Of a stretch of 5,426 nucleotides of DNA, positions 1 through 5,426 are shown piece after piece. The notes under the pieces were generated by a model. The model was not told where the DNA came from. It searched no databases and worked only from the letters and a program-made list of their open reading frames with translations. The position numbers and the translations under genes are program-made. Numbering within the stretch: position 1 is the stretch's first letter; each line of letters opens with the position of its first letter. Source of the DNA: CAVSUR01 sp052143655 (GTDB lineage Bacteria > Actinomycetota > Actinomycetes > Streptosporangiales > Streptosporangiaceae); contig JBKQSL010000140.1 of NCBI GenBank assembly GCA_052143655.1, forward strand, positions 1-5,426. Reading direction: 5' to 3'.

Positions 1-1344
1 ATGATCGGCTACATGAACGGCCTGGCGCTGACCATCCTGGTCGGGCAGCTGCCCAAGCTGTTCGGATTCAAGGTCGAGGCCGACGGCTTCATCGGCGAAA
101 TCACCGGCTTCGTCAAAGGGCTGGCCAACGGGGAGGCGGTTGCCGCCGCGGCCGCGGTCGGGATCGCCGGGATCGTGGTGATCCTGGTGCTGCAGCGCTG
201 GCTGCCGAAGGTCCCGGCCGTGCTCATCATGGTGGTGCTTGCGATTGCCTCGACGACGGTGTTCAGCCTGGCCGACCATGGTGTCAGCCTGGTCGGGGTG
301 CTTCCCCAGGGGTTCCCGCCGCTCACAATCCCGCACGTCGGCCTGGCCGACCTCGGGCCCTTGTTCGCTGGGGCGCTGGGGATTGCCCTGGTCTCCCTCG
401 CCGACACGATCTCCACGTCCTCGGCGTTCGCCGCCCGCACCGGGCAGGAGGTCCACGGCAACCAGGAGATGATCGGGATCGGCGCGGCGAACCTGGCAGC
501 CGGCTTCTTCCAGGGCTTCCCGGTCAGCACCAGCGGGTCACGGACGGCGGTGGCGGAACGCTCAGGAGCCAAGACCCAACTCACCGGGGTCACCGGGGCG
601 GTCCTGATCATTCTCATGATCGTGTTTGTGCCGGGTCTGTTCCGTAACCTGCCCCAGCCCGCGCTGGCCGCGGTGGTGATCACAGCATCGCTGTCCCTGG
701 CCGACATCCCCGGAACGGTGCGGCTATGGCGGCAGCGCAAGGCGGAATTCCTGCTGTCGATCGCGGCCTTCCTCGGCGTCGCGCTGCTGGGCGTGCTGCC
801 CGGAATCGCAATCGCAGTCGCGCTGTCCATCCTCAACGTGTTCCGGCGAGCCTGGTGGCCCTACGACACGGCACTCGGGCGCGTCGAAGGACTCGAGGGC
901 TACCACGACATCCAGTCTCATCCCGAGGCCCAGCACCTGCCCGGACTGGTCATCTACCGGTTCGACGCCCCGCTGTTCTTCGCCAACGCCAAGACCTTCC
1001 GCGACGAGGTCGGGCGACTGGCTCACGCCGACCCGCCACCCACCTGGATCCTCATCGCGGCGGAACCGATAACCGACGTGGACACCACCGCATCCGATGT
1101 GCTGGAGGAACTCGACGAGGCGCTGAACGCCGACGGCATCAGCCTGGTCTTCGCCGAGCTCAAGGATCCCGTGCGACAGAAGATCGAACGCTACGGGCTC
1201 ACCCACACGATCGACCCGCACCACTTCTTCCCCACCACCGGGGCCGCCGTCACCGCATTCCGCGAGCAAACCGGCGCCCAGTGGACTGCCCCCGGCCAGC
1301 CCGCCGCTGACCAGACCGCCCCGGGCCAGGAGGCTTCGGCGTGA
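1..1344 (+). CDS. SulP-family anion transporter with C-terminal STAS domain (5' partial)
   Basis: This is the C-terminal 447 residues of a SulP (SLC26-type) membrane transporter, a family that moves sulfate, bicarbonate or related anions across the cytoplasmic membrane; the substrate cannot be told from sequence. The opening segment GYMNGLALTILVGQLPKLFG is typical of the middle of the SulP membrane domain, so the ATG at base 1 is probably an internal Met and roughly 120-140 residues lie upstream of the window. Hydrophobic segments fall near residues 48-65, 70-90, 118-137, 155-172, 197-214, 220-236 and 249-280. GSRTAVAERSGAKTQLTGV (179-197) is the family's conserved loop. A STAS domain follows (about 292-425), with PLFFANAKTF (324-333) and the DVDTTASDVLEEL helix (359-371), where other STAS domains carry their phosphorylatable Ser/Thr. 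The tail holds two TAPGQ copies. The stop overlaps a GTG at 1341, and the antiporter gene follows 88 bases later. Confidence 0.92.
   Translation: MIGYMNGLALTILVGQLPKLFGFKVEADGFIGEITGFVKGLANGEAVAAAAAVGIAGIVVILVLQRWLPKVPAVLIMVVLAIASTTVFSLADHGVSLVGVLPQGFPPLTIPHVGLADLGPLFAGALGIALVSLADTISTSSAFAARTGQEVHGNQEMIGIGAANLAAGFFQGFPVSTSGSRTAVAERSGAKTQLTGVTGAVLIILMIVFVPGLFRNLPQPALAAVVITASLSLADIPGTVRLWRQRKAEFLLSIAAFLGVALLGVLPGIAIAVALSILNVFRRAWWPYDTALGRVEGLEGYHDIQSHPEAQHLPGLVIYRFDAPLFFANAKTFRDEVGRLAHADPPPTWILIAAEPITDVDTTASDVLEELDEALNADGISLVFAELKDPVRQKIERYGLTHTIDPHHFFPTTGAAVTAFREQTGAQWTAPGQPAADQTAPGQEASA
1328..1333 (+). promoter_or_regulatory. Shine-Dalgarno site AGGAGG for the GTG at 1341
   Basis: AGGAGG lies inside the last codons of the SulP gene, with a 7-base spacer to GTG 1341, which overlaps the SulP stop (GTGA). 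It is a full-strength match to the 16S 3' end and is the main reason to consider the small ORF at 1341 as translated. It could also simply encode the Gln-Glu of the SulP tail. Confidence 0.4.
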
Positions 1345-1436
1345 ACCTCATTGCCATGGGCATCCCGCCGCTGCCTGATAACCAAGCCCAGCCCGGAGGA
1401 ATTCGCGGTAGCCGCCCACCGGAGGTGACACGATGA
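1341..1436 (+). CDS. possible 31-codon coupling ORF between SulP and antiporter genes
   Basis: No family is recognised. A GTG at 1341 opens a 31-residue frame (starts MNLIAMGIPPLPDNQ, ends RPPEVTR) that closes at TGA 1434-1436. Its start overlaps the SulP stop as GTGA and its stop overlaps the antiporter start as ATGA. A good AGGAGG sits 7 bases before the GTG. This arrangement would let ribosomes pass from SulP to the antiporter without leaving the message. Against it, only about 20 of 31 third positions are G or C, clearly fewer than in the flanking genes. The peptide has no membrane segment or known motif. It may be a translated spacer rather than a functional protein, or not translated at all. 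Confidence 0.25.
   Translation: MNLIAMGIPPLPDNQAQPGGIRGSRPPEVTR
1421..1426 (+). promoter_or_regulatory. Shine-Dalgarno site of the antiporter gene
   Basis: GGAGGT followed by a 6-base spacer (GACACG) precedes ATG 1433. It fixes the antiporter start and shows that the gene can also initiate independently of upstream coupling. Confidence 0.75.
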
Positions 1437-2728
1437 CGATCACAGATCTGGCGATCGTCGCCGGGCTGATATTCGCGTGGGGCACGTTCTCGGCGCGGCT
1501 GGAACGCTTCGACATGACCGCGCCGATCGTGTTCATCGTCGCGGGCGTGCTGCTGACCCACGGCCCGCTGGCGCCGCTGGGGGTGGCGCCCAGCACCGAA
1601 GTGGTGAAGGTACTGGCCGAGGCGACGCTGGCGCTGGTGCTGTTCTCGGACGCGTCCCGGGTCGGGCTGCATCAGTTGCGGGCGGACCTGGGGCTGTGCC
1701 TGCGGCTGCTGGGCATCGGGCTGCCGCTGGCCATCGGCCTGGGGACGCTGCTGGCGTTCCTGCTGCCCGGGGTGAGCGACATCTGGCTGGCGCTGCTGGT
1801 CGGCGCCGCGCTCGCGCCGACCGACGCCGCGCTGGGCGCCGCGGTGATGGTCAACCGGGCGGTCCCGGCCAGGATCCGCCAGCTGCTCAACGTCGAGAGC
1901 GGGCTCAACGACGGGATCGCCACCCCGTTCGTTCTGGTCGCCATCGCCGGCGCGGCCACCGCCGAGCACGCCGCCGGCACCGGGCCCGGGGCGGCGGTGG
2001 CCGAACTGGCGCTGGGCCTGCTGATCGGGGCCGTGGTCGGCGGGGGCGGCGGCTGGCTGGTCAAGGTAGGCCGCGGCCGCGGCTGGGTGGCTGAGGGGTT
2101 CGCCGGCGCCGCGGTGCTGGGCCTGGCACTGTGCTCCTATTCCGCCTCCGTGGCGCTGCACGGCAACGGGTTCATCGCCGCGTTCATCGGCGGCCTGGCC
2201 TTCGCCGCCACGGGCGGCCCGGCGGCGAAGCTGGTTCCCTTCGTCGAAGAAACCGGTACGGCGCTGTCGCTGCTGGTCTGGCTGATCTTCGGGGTGGTCG
2301 CGGTGGTGCCCGCCCTGGACGGCCTGACCTGGCAGACGGTGCTGTATGCGGTGCTCAGCCTGACGGTGATCCGGATGCTGCCGGTGGCGGTCGCGCTAGT
2401 GCGGGCCCGGCTTGGCCGGCCAGCCGTGCTGTTCGTGGGCTGGTTCGGCCCGCGCGGCCTGGCATCGGTCGTCTTCGGGCTGCTCGCGCTGGAAGATCTG
2501 CCCGGATCCGCGGCCAAGCCCGCCATCACCGTGATCGCCTTCACCGTCCTGCTCAGCGTCCTCGCCCACGGGCTGAGCGCCGATCCGCTGGCCAGGCGCT
2601 ACGGCCCCCGGCTCAACCCGCGACCAGGAGCCGGCGGCCCAGCCGGGCTGGCCGAGATACCCGAACGGCGCCTCATCCGCCGCACCTCCGCCACCAGCCG
2701 ATCCAGGGAACTGGGAGTTCACCCATGA
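1433..2728 (+). CDS. CPA1-family cation:proton antiporter (Na+/H+ exchanger domain)
   Basis: This 431-residue integral membrane protein has a full-length Na_H_Exchanger (PF00999) domain and should exchange Na+ or K+ for H+ at the cytoplasmic membrane. About twelve hydrophobic segments run from residue 5 to 380. Family landmarks are visible: APTDAALGAAV (129-137, the TM4-like unwound segment with Thr130-Asp131), ESGLNDGIATPFVL (155-168, with the Asn159-Asp160 ion-binding pair of electroneutral CPA1 exchangers), Arg314 in TVIRMLPV, and GPRGLASVVFGLLAL (339-353). The cytoplasmic tail after about residue 383 is short, Arg/Pro-rich and lacks a TrkA or cNMP domain. The start is fixed by GGAGGT six bases upstream. 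The stop overlaps the next ATG (ATGA, 2725-2728), implying coupled translation with the DUF2254 gene. The CPA1 call rests on the ND motif; which cation is used is not determinable. Confidence 0.93.
   Translation: MTITDLAIVAGLIFAWGTFSARLERFDMTAPIVFIVAGVLLTHGPLAPLGVAPSTEVVKVLAEATLALVLFSDASRVGLHQLRADLGLCLRLLGIGLPLAIGLGTLLAFLLPGVSDIWLALLVGAALAPTDAALGAAVMVNRAVPARIRQLLNVESGLNDGIATPFVLVAIAGAATAEHAAGTGPGAAVAELALGLLIGAVVGGGGGWLVKVGRGRGWVAEGFAGAAVLGLALCSYSASVALHGNGFIAAFIGGLAFAATGGPAAKLVPFVEETGTALSLLVWLIFGVVAVVPALDGLTWQTVLYAVLSLTVIRMLPVAVALVRARLGRPAVLFVGWFGPRGLASVVFGLLALEDLPGSAAKPAITVIAFTVLLSVLAHGLSADPLARRYGPRLNPRPGAGGPAGLAEIPERRLIRRTSATSRSRELGVHP
2713..2717 (+). promoter_or_regulatory. Shine-Dalgarno site GGGAG for the DUF2254 gene start
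   Basis: GGGAG lies in the last codons of the antiporter gene, 7 bases before ATG 2725. Together with the ATGA overlap it marks 2725 as the ancestral start of the DUF2254 gene, although the frame opened there now stops at 2803-2805. Confidence 0.5.
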
Positions 2729-4020
2729 CCACCGATCAGCCGCTGCTCACAGACGGAAGACGTCGCCGGGCGGGATTCCCGTGCGGCCGCGCCCTGGTGC
2801 GGTGATGCAGCCGCTGCCTGCCCGTCCGCTCGGGCGGTTCGCGCGGGCCCCGGCGCCGGCTGCGGGCCGGTCTTATGCAGCTGCTGTGCGCTGGCCGGGC
2901 TCGGGCTGGGCCTGCTGCTGCCCCGAATCAGCACCGACGCCACGGTGGCCGGCACCCGGGTGACGGAGGCGCTGGTCGCGGTGGGCTTCGGTGTCCTGGG
3001 GCTGGTGACCGTTATCTTCTCGCTGCTGTTCCTGGTCGTGCAGTGGGCCTTCAGCAGCCTGTCGCCCCGGCTGACCCTGTTCCGTGACGATCCGATCGTG
3101 TGGCGGACGTTCGCCTTTGCCGTCGGGGTGTTCGTGTTCTCGGTCACCACCGCCCTGGTCGTCGGCGACCAGGAGAAGGTGTCGGTGGTCGTGCCGGCCG
3201 CCGAGGTGGTGGCGGTGCTCGCCGCCATCGCCTTGATCCGGACCCTGCAGGTGAAAGCGTTCGCCTCCATCCAGCTGGCGCCCACGCTGGCGGCCATCGC
3301 CGGGCAGGGCCGCGGCGTCCTCGAGGATCTCTATCCCGGCCGTACACGTCAGGGCCGCAGCCGACCGCGCCACTGCCGCCGCGGCGCCGGGCGGTCTTGT
3401 GGCCGCACCGCCAGGCGATCTTGCAGCAGATCGACCTGGGCCGGCTGCTGCGCACCGCCGACGGCGCCGTGATCGTGCTGCGGGCCGGTATGGGCGACAC
3501 GCTGCAGCAGGGGGCCCCGGTCGCCGATCTGCACGGTGGCGAGGTGGCCGGCGCGGCGGTCCTTGCCGGGCTGGTGACCGGGCCAGAGCGCACCTTCCAC
3601 CAGGATCCGCTGTTCGCGTTCCGGCTGCTGGCCGACATCGCCATGCGGGCGCTGTCGCCGGCCGTCAACGATCCGGCGACCGCCGTCCAGGTACTGGACA
3701 CCATCGAGAGCCTGCTCCAGCCCCTGGCATCACGTGACCTGGACGTGGCCGGCGTGGCCGATGACTCCGGGACTGTCCGGGTGGTACTGGCCCTCCCGTC
3801 CTGGGACGAGTACCTGCGCACCGCCCTGGACGACCTCATCGAGTCCGCGTCCGGATCCCCCATGGTGCTGCTGCGGGCACAGGTGCTGCTCACCATCCTG
3901 CGGAACGCGGCCCCGCCGGCCCGCCAGCCGCCGGTCACCCGGCGGCTCCGCCGCGCCGAAGAACTCGGAACCGCTAGCTTCCCCATGATCTGGCAGGACG
4001 CGACCGGCAGCCAGGGATAG
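2725..4020 (+). pseudogene. DUF2254 predicted membrane protein, frameshifted
   Basis: This is a DUF2254 (PF10011-type) membrane protein of unknown function, split over several frames. The ATG at 2725 overlaps the antiporter stop, but its frame ends at TGA 2803-2805 after 26 residues. Family similarity then appears one frame over, from about 2888 (ALAGLGLGLLLPRIST) to 3337: membrane segments near 2888-2923, 2960-3060, 3101-3166 and 3185-3250, ending in GVLEDLYP. This stretch has no ATG, GTG or TTG before GTG 2945. Similarity returns to the original frame at 3337 (RPYTSGPQP) and runs to TAG 4018-4020. That part includes the family hallmark QDPLFAFRLLADIAMRALSP, from 3601, with AVNDP following (3661-3675). 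The whole span is 432 codons, the family's normal size, and its first and last frames agree, so the lesions sum to a multiple of three. It is either a recent pseudogene or carries assembly indels. An automatic caller would probably report only 3100-4020 or 2945-3472. Confidence 0.8.
3927..3946. repeat. perfect 8-bp GC-only inverted repeat
   Basis: GCCGCCGG at 3927-3934 and CCGGCGGC at 3939-3946 are exact reverse complements around a TCAC loop, inside the 3' end of the DUF2254 gene. On the minus strand it lies about 95 bases past the DUF7144 stop and could slow transcription there. There is no T tract on either side, so it is not called a terminator. It may simply reflect Arg/Pro codons in GC-rich DNA. 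Confidence 0.4.
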
Positions 4021-4038
4021 GCAGGTGAGCTGGCGGGG

Positions 4039-4470
4039 TCAGGCGGCTTCGATGTTGCGGCGGCTGCCGTAGGCGCACAGCCCGTACAGCGCGGCGATGT
4101 CCACGGCGATGATCATCAGGGACCAGAACGGGTAGGCCTGGACGAAGAACATCTGGTCGATGGCGTTCAGCCCGACCACCGCGACGGCGAACCAGCGGGC
4201 CAGCTGGTTGCCCGCCAGCACTCCGCCTGCGGCGGCCAGCTGCAAGATGGCCAGGATCAGCGTGATCCAGCCCCAGGTCCGCAGGTCGCCGAAGACGTAG
4301 TGCGCGTGGGCGGTGAAGACGTGTGAGTTCGCGATCGCGGCGATGCCGTAGATCATGTTGAAGAAGCCGACGATGGCCAGCAGAACGGAGGCCAGGATGA
4401 TATAGCCCAGGCCCTGCCCTTCCGCGCGGCGCGCGCTGGTTCCCGCTGACTTGAATGATGCCGATGTCAT
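4039..4470 (-). CDS. DUF7144-type small four-helix membrane protein
   Basis: This 143-residue protein has a 20-residue polar N-terminus and four membrane helices near 22-46, 66-87, 92-112 and 116-134. The pattern GFFNMIYGIAAI (35-46), DLRTWGWITLILAILQL (62-78), GNQLARWFAV (87-96), LNAIDQMFF (101-109) and AYPFWSLMIIAVDIAALYGL (112-131) is that of the actinobacterial DUF7144 membrane family, whose function is unknown. The start at 4470 is chosen because GGAGG sits five bases upstream. In-frame ATGs at 4527 and 4566 would add 19 or 32 residues without family character and lack a comparable site. It is convergent with the DUF2254 gene, with only 18 bases between the two stops. No obvious promoter consensus was found upstream. 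The leader can form a structure masking the ribosome site. Length and helix count are complete for the family. Confidence 0.87.
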   Translation of the reverse strand: MTSASFKSAGTSARRAEGQGLGYIILASVLLAIVGFFNMIYGIAAIANSHVFTAHAHYVFGDLRTWGWITLILAILQLAAAGGVLAGNQLARWFAVAVVGLNAIDQMFFVQAYPFWSLMIIAVDIAALYGLCAYGSRRNIEAA

Positions 4471-4522
4471 GGTGACCTCCTGTGCCGCGATCGGCGGAAG
4501 GCTCGCCGGACTGGAGGTAACC
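4471..4522 (-). promoter_or_regulatory. leader hairpin that can mask the DUF7144 Shine-Dalgarno
   Basis: Read on the minus strand, GGTTACCTCC (4522-4513) can pair with GGAGGTCACC (4480-4471), which holds the Shine-Dalgarno and abuts the ATG. Nine of ten positions pair, with one mismatch, across a 32-base loop. The loop has its own stem, CGGCG (4508-4504) with CGCCG (4496-4492). The pairing is seen in the sequence; a regulatory role (translational switch, thermosensor or ligand-controlled leader) is inference. It matches no riboswitch class I know. Confidence 0.4.
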
Positions 4523-4982
4523 CCCATCGCGCACCCCGCCCGGCAGGACAGTTGCGCCGCGATCACGGTCTCCGGGCTCCGGCAACCTGTCCTCCAAGAT
4601 CAGCCCGCAGTCAGGCAAGGCGCCAGGGGCCAGAGGTCCTGACGTGGCAGGCCGATCGGTCACCTGCTACAGCGTGCCGGCCGGAGCCGGACTGGACAGT
4701 TCTGCATCAGCAGCCGATCCGCTCGCGGCCCGCCCGGACGTCCCGGCCGAAGGTCCCCGCGCGGCCAGGTGCTAAGTCCCTGGTCACAGGCTCGCTGCCG
4801 TCGGAAGCTGGCGATGTGAGCATGAGGTTCTCCCGCCGCTGGGCCTGCAAAGCCCGCTGGCCGCCGAGGACCAGGCTGCCTGGCCGGGGCCGCCCCGCCT
4901 TGCTGAGCGCGGCTGCTGCTGCCCGGCGGCCGCGGCGGGGGCCGCGCGGGCCGCGCTGGGCACCGGCAGCCGGGACACCGCG
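4523..4982. other. about 460 bases without a recognisable gene
   Basis: Frames through this stretch give Arg/Pro/Ala-rich translations with no family match, which is what non-coding GC-rich DNA produces. The part next to 4523 should hold the DUF7144 promoter, but I see no convincing -35/-10 pair. From 4776 one plus-strand frame is open into the kinase piece at 4983, ending ARAALGTGSRDTAMP. That could be decayed upstream sequence of the kinase, but it has no start codon before 4983. Confidence 0.6.
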
Positions 4983-5090
4983 ATGCCTGCCGTCCCGGCG
5001 GCGCGCCCGCGGCGCCCGTTCGTGATCATGAACCCGAGGTCGGGCGGCGGGAAGGTCGCCAGGTTCGGGCTGCAGGAGAAGGCGGAGGCG
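4983..5090 (+). pseudogene. diacylglycerol kinase catalytic-domain fragment
   Basis: From ATG 4983 the frame reads through RRPFVIMNPRSGGGKVARFG and then LQEKAEA. This is the opening of the lipid/diacylglycerol kinase catalytic domain (DAGK_cat), with its first strand and the NPxSGGGK nucleotide-binding loop, in the wording common in actinobacterial kinases. Similarity stops at about 5090. The same frame runs on to a stop at 5340-5342 with only Pro/Ala/Arg-rich sequence, and neither other plus-strand frame restores the kinase, in particular the GGDGT motif expected about 50-60 residues later. The piece is therefore a truncated remnant with no expected activity. No Shine-Dalgarno is evident, and the open frame upstream may be part of the lost N-terminal region. 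The 5091-5241 stretch that follows holds nothing I recognise. Confidence 0.6.
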
Positions 5091-5241
5091 CCAGCGGGAC
5101 CGCCGCCCTGGCATCCTTCCCTCTGGCCACCCGGGTCCGCGCGACTCAGCTGCTCCGCCGTCCCGGCCCGCGCTGGTCCTTTGCCGGATGCCCGCGCGGC
5201 AGTGCTCGCCGACACGCCACCCTCAGTCTTCACAGTTATAG

Positions 5242-5426
5242 CCATTCCTTTCCGGCTGGACCGGCGTCATGTCGGCCGACGTCACCGCGTCGATCGCGGA
5301 CGATGCCGCGAAGCTGCCTGCGGGGTCGGCGATCATTGCTGACGACTTCCATTACGCGGCACCCGCGGTTTCCGGGACCATGACCGATCTTGTCGAGCGC
5401 TGGCCGGCTAAGACCATCCAGCTGGT
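5242..5426 (+). pseudogene. fragment of a LuxR/MalT-type STAND ATPase regulator (3' continues past window)
   Basis: After an in-frame TAG at 5239-5241 one frame stays open to the window end, with ATG at 5269 the first start. It reads SADVTASIADDAAKLPAGSA, then IIADDFHYAAPAVSGTMTDL and VERWPAKTIQLV. The hydrophobic run ending in DDFH, followed by a helix and a second hydrophobic strand, fits the Walker B region of the large ATP-binding (STAND) regulators of the LuxR/MalT (LAL) type, usually written VLDDYH or VVDDFH. In those proteins the Walker A loop lies some 80-100 residues earlier. No GxGKT-like sequence is found in any frame between 5091 and 5241, so the N-terminal half is missing or moved. 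Codon choice looks like true coding sequence. The family call is from a short stretch and is moderate; the C-terminal helix-turn-helix would be outside the window. Confidence 0.5.

Noticed and set aside
9..836. Long minus-strand open frame opposite the SulP gene
   Set aside because: Low-complexity Ser/Thr/Ala/Pro/Arg translation with no family features; it is the mirror of GC-biased codons in a clearly real gene.
1250..2161. 303-codon minus-strand open frame opposite the antiporter
   Set aside because: Gln/Arg/Gly-rich translation with no domain, antisense to a well-supported membrane protein; typical GC-rich shadow.
3329..3345. Programmed -1 ribosomal frameshift in the DUF2254 gene
   Set aside because: No X-XXY-YYZ slippery heptamer is present at CTATCCCGGCC, and the gene has an additional break near its start that frameshifting here would not repair.
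4471..4566. Longer N-terminus for the DUF7144 gene from ATG 4566 or 4527
   Set aside because: The added residues lack family character, whereas ATG 4470 has GGAGG at ideal distance.
4626..4640. Imperfect palindrome GGGGCCAGAGGTCCT and a GGGACTTAG half-site (minus strand, near 4774-4782), resembling DosR/DevR boxes
   Set aside because: Only partial symmetry, with poor second halves, in GC-rich DNA where such matches are common; no adjacent promoter or gene start supports it.
4552..5025. 157-codon plus-strand open frame
   Set aside because: Arg/Pro/Ala-rich with no motif or ribosome site, and it overlaps the kinase fragment in a different frame.
5032..5055. Glycine-rich NPRSGGGK taken as a Walker A loop for the downstream STAND fragment
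   Set aside because: The flanking residues match the lipid-kinase opening strand and loop, not GxxxxGK[ST], and the frame differs from the regulator's.
4784..5245. Minus-strand 153-codon frame starting MAITVKTEGG
   Set aside because: The purine-rich GGAAAGGA abuts the ATG with no spacer, the translation has no recognisable domain, and it is antisense to the kinase fragment.

Overview
The window is high-GC DNA with strong G/C preference at third codon positions, GGAGG-type ribosome binding sites and tight ATGA/GTGA gene overlaps. These features, together with the protein families present, point to a high-GC actinobacterium. The genus cannot be named from the window.

Positions 1-4020 hold a tightly packed plus-strand transport cluster. 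It starts with the C-terminal three quarters or so of a SulP-family anion transporter with its STAS domain (1-1344, cut by the window edge). Next comes a possible 31-codon coupling ORF (1341-1436), then a complete CPA1-type cation:proton antiporter (1433-2728). Last is a DUF2254 membrane-protein gene whose start overlaps the antiporter stop (2725-4020). The overlaps suggest one mRNA and linked translation, so anion uptake, proton exchange and the DUF2254 protein probably serve one ion or pH homeostasis task (inference). As written, the DUF2254 gene is broken: it has an early in-frame stop, its first membrane segment lies in another frame, and there is a clear one-base loss near 3335-3337.

Positions 4039-4470 (minus strand) encode a complete small four-helix membrane protein of the DUF7144 type, convergent with the cluster. 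Its leader can fold so that a GGTTACCTCC segment pairs with its own Shine-Dalgarno sequence, a possible translational switch.

Positions 4471-5426 are gene-poor and look decayed. After about 460 bases with nothing recognisable there is a short piece of an actinobacterial diacylglycerol kinase catalytic domain (4983-5090). About 150 unassigned bases follow, then the Walker-B part of what looks like a LuxR/MalT-type (STAND ATPase) regulator that runs off the end (5242-5426). No tRNA, rRNA, CRISPR array or recognisable transposase was seen.
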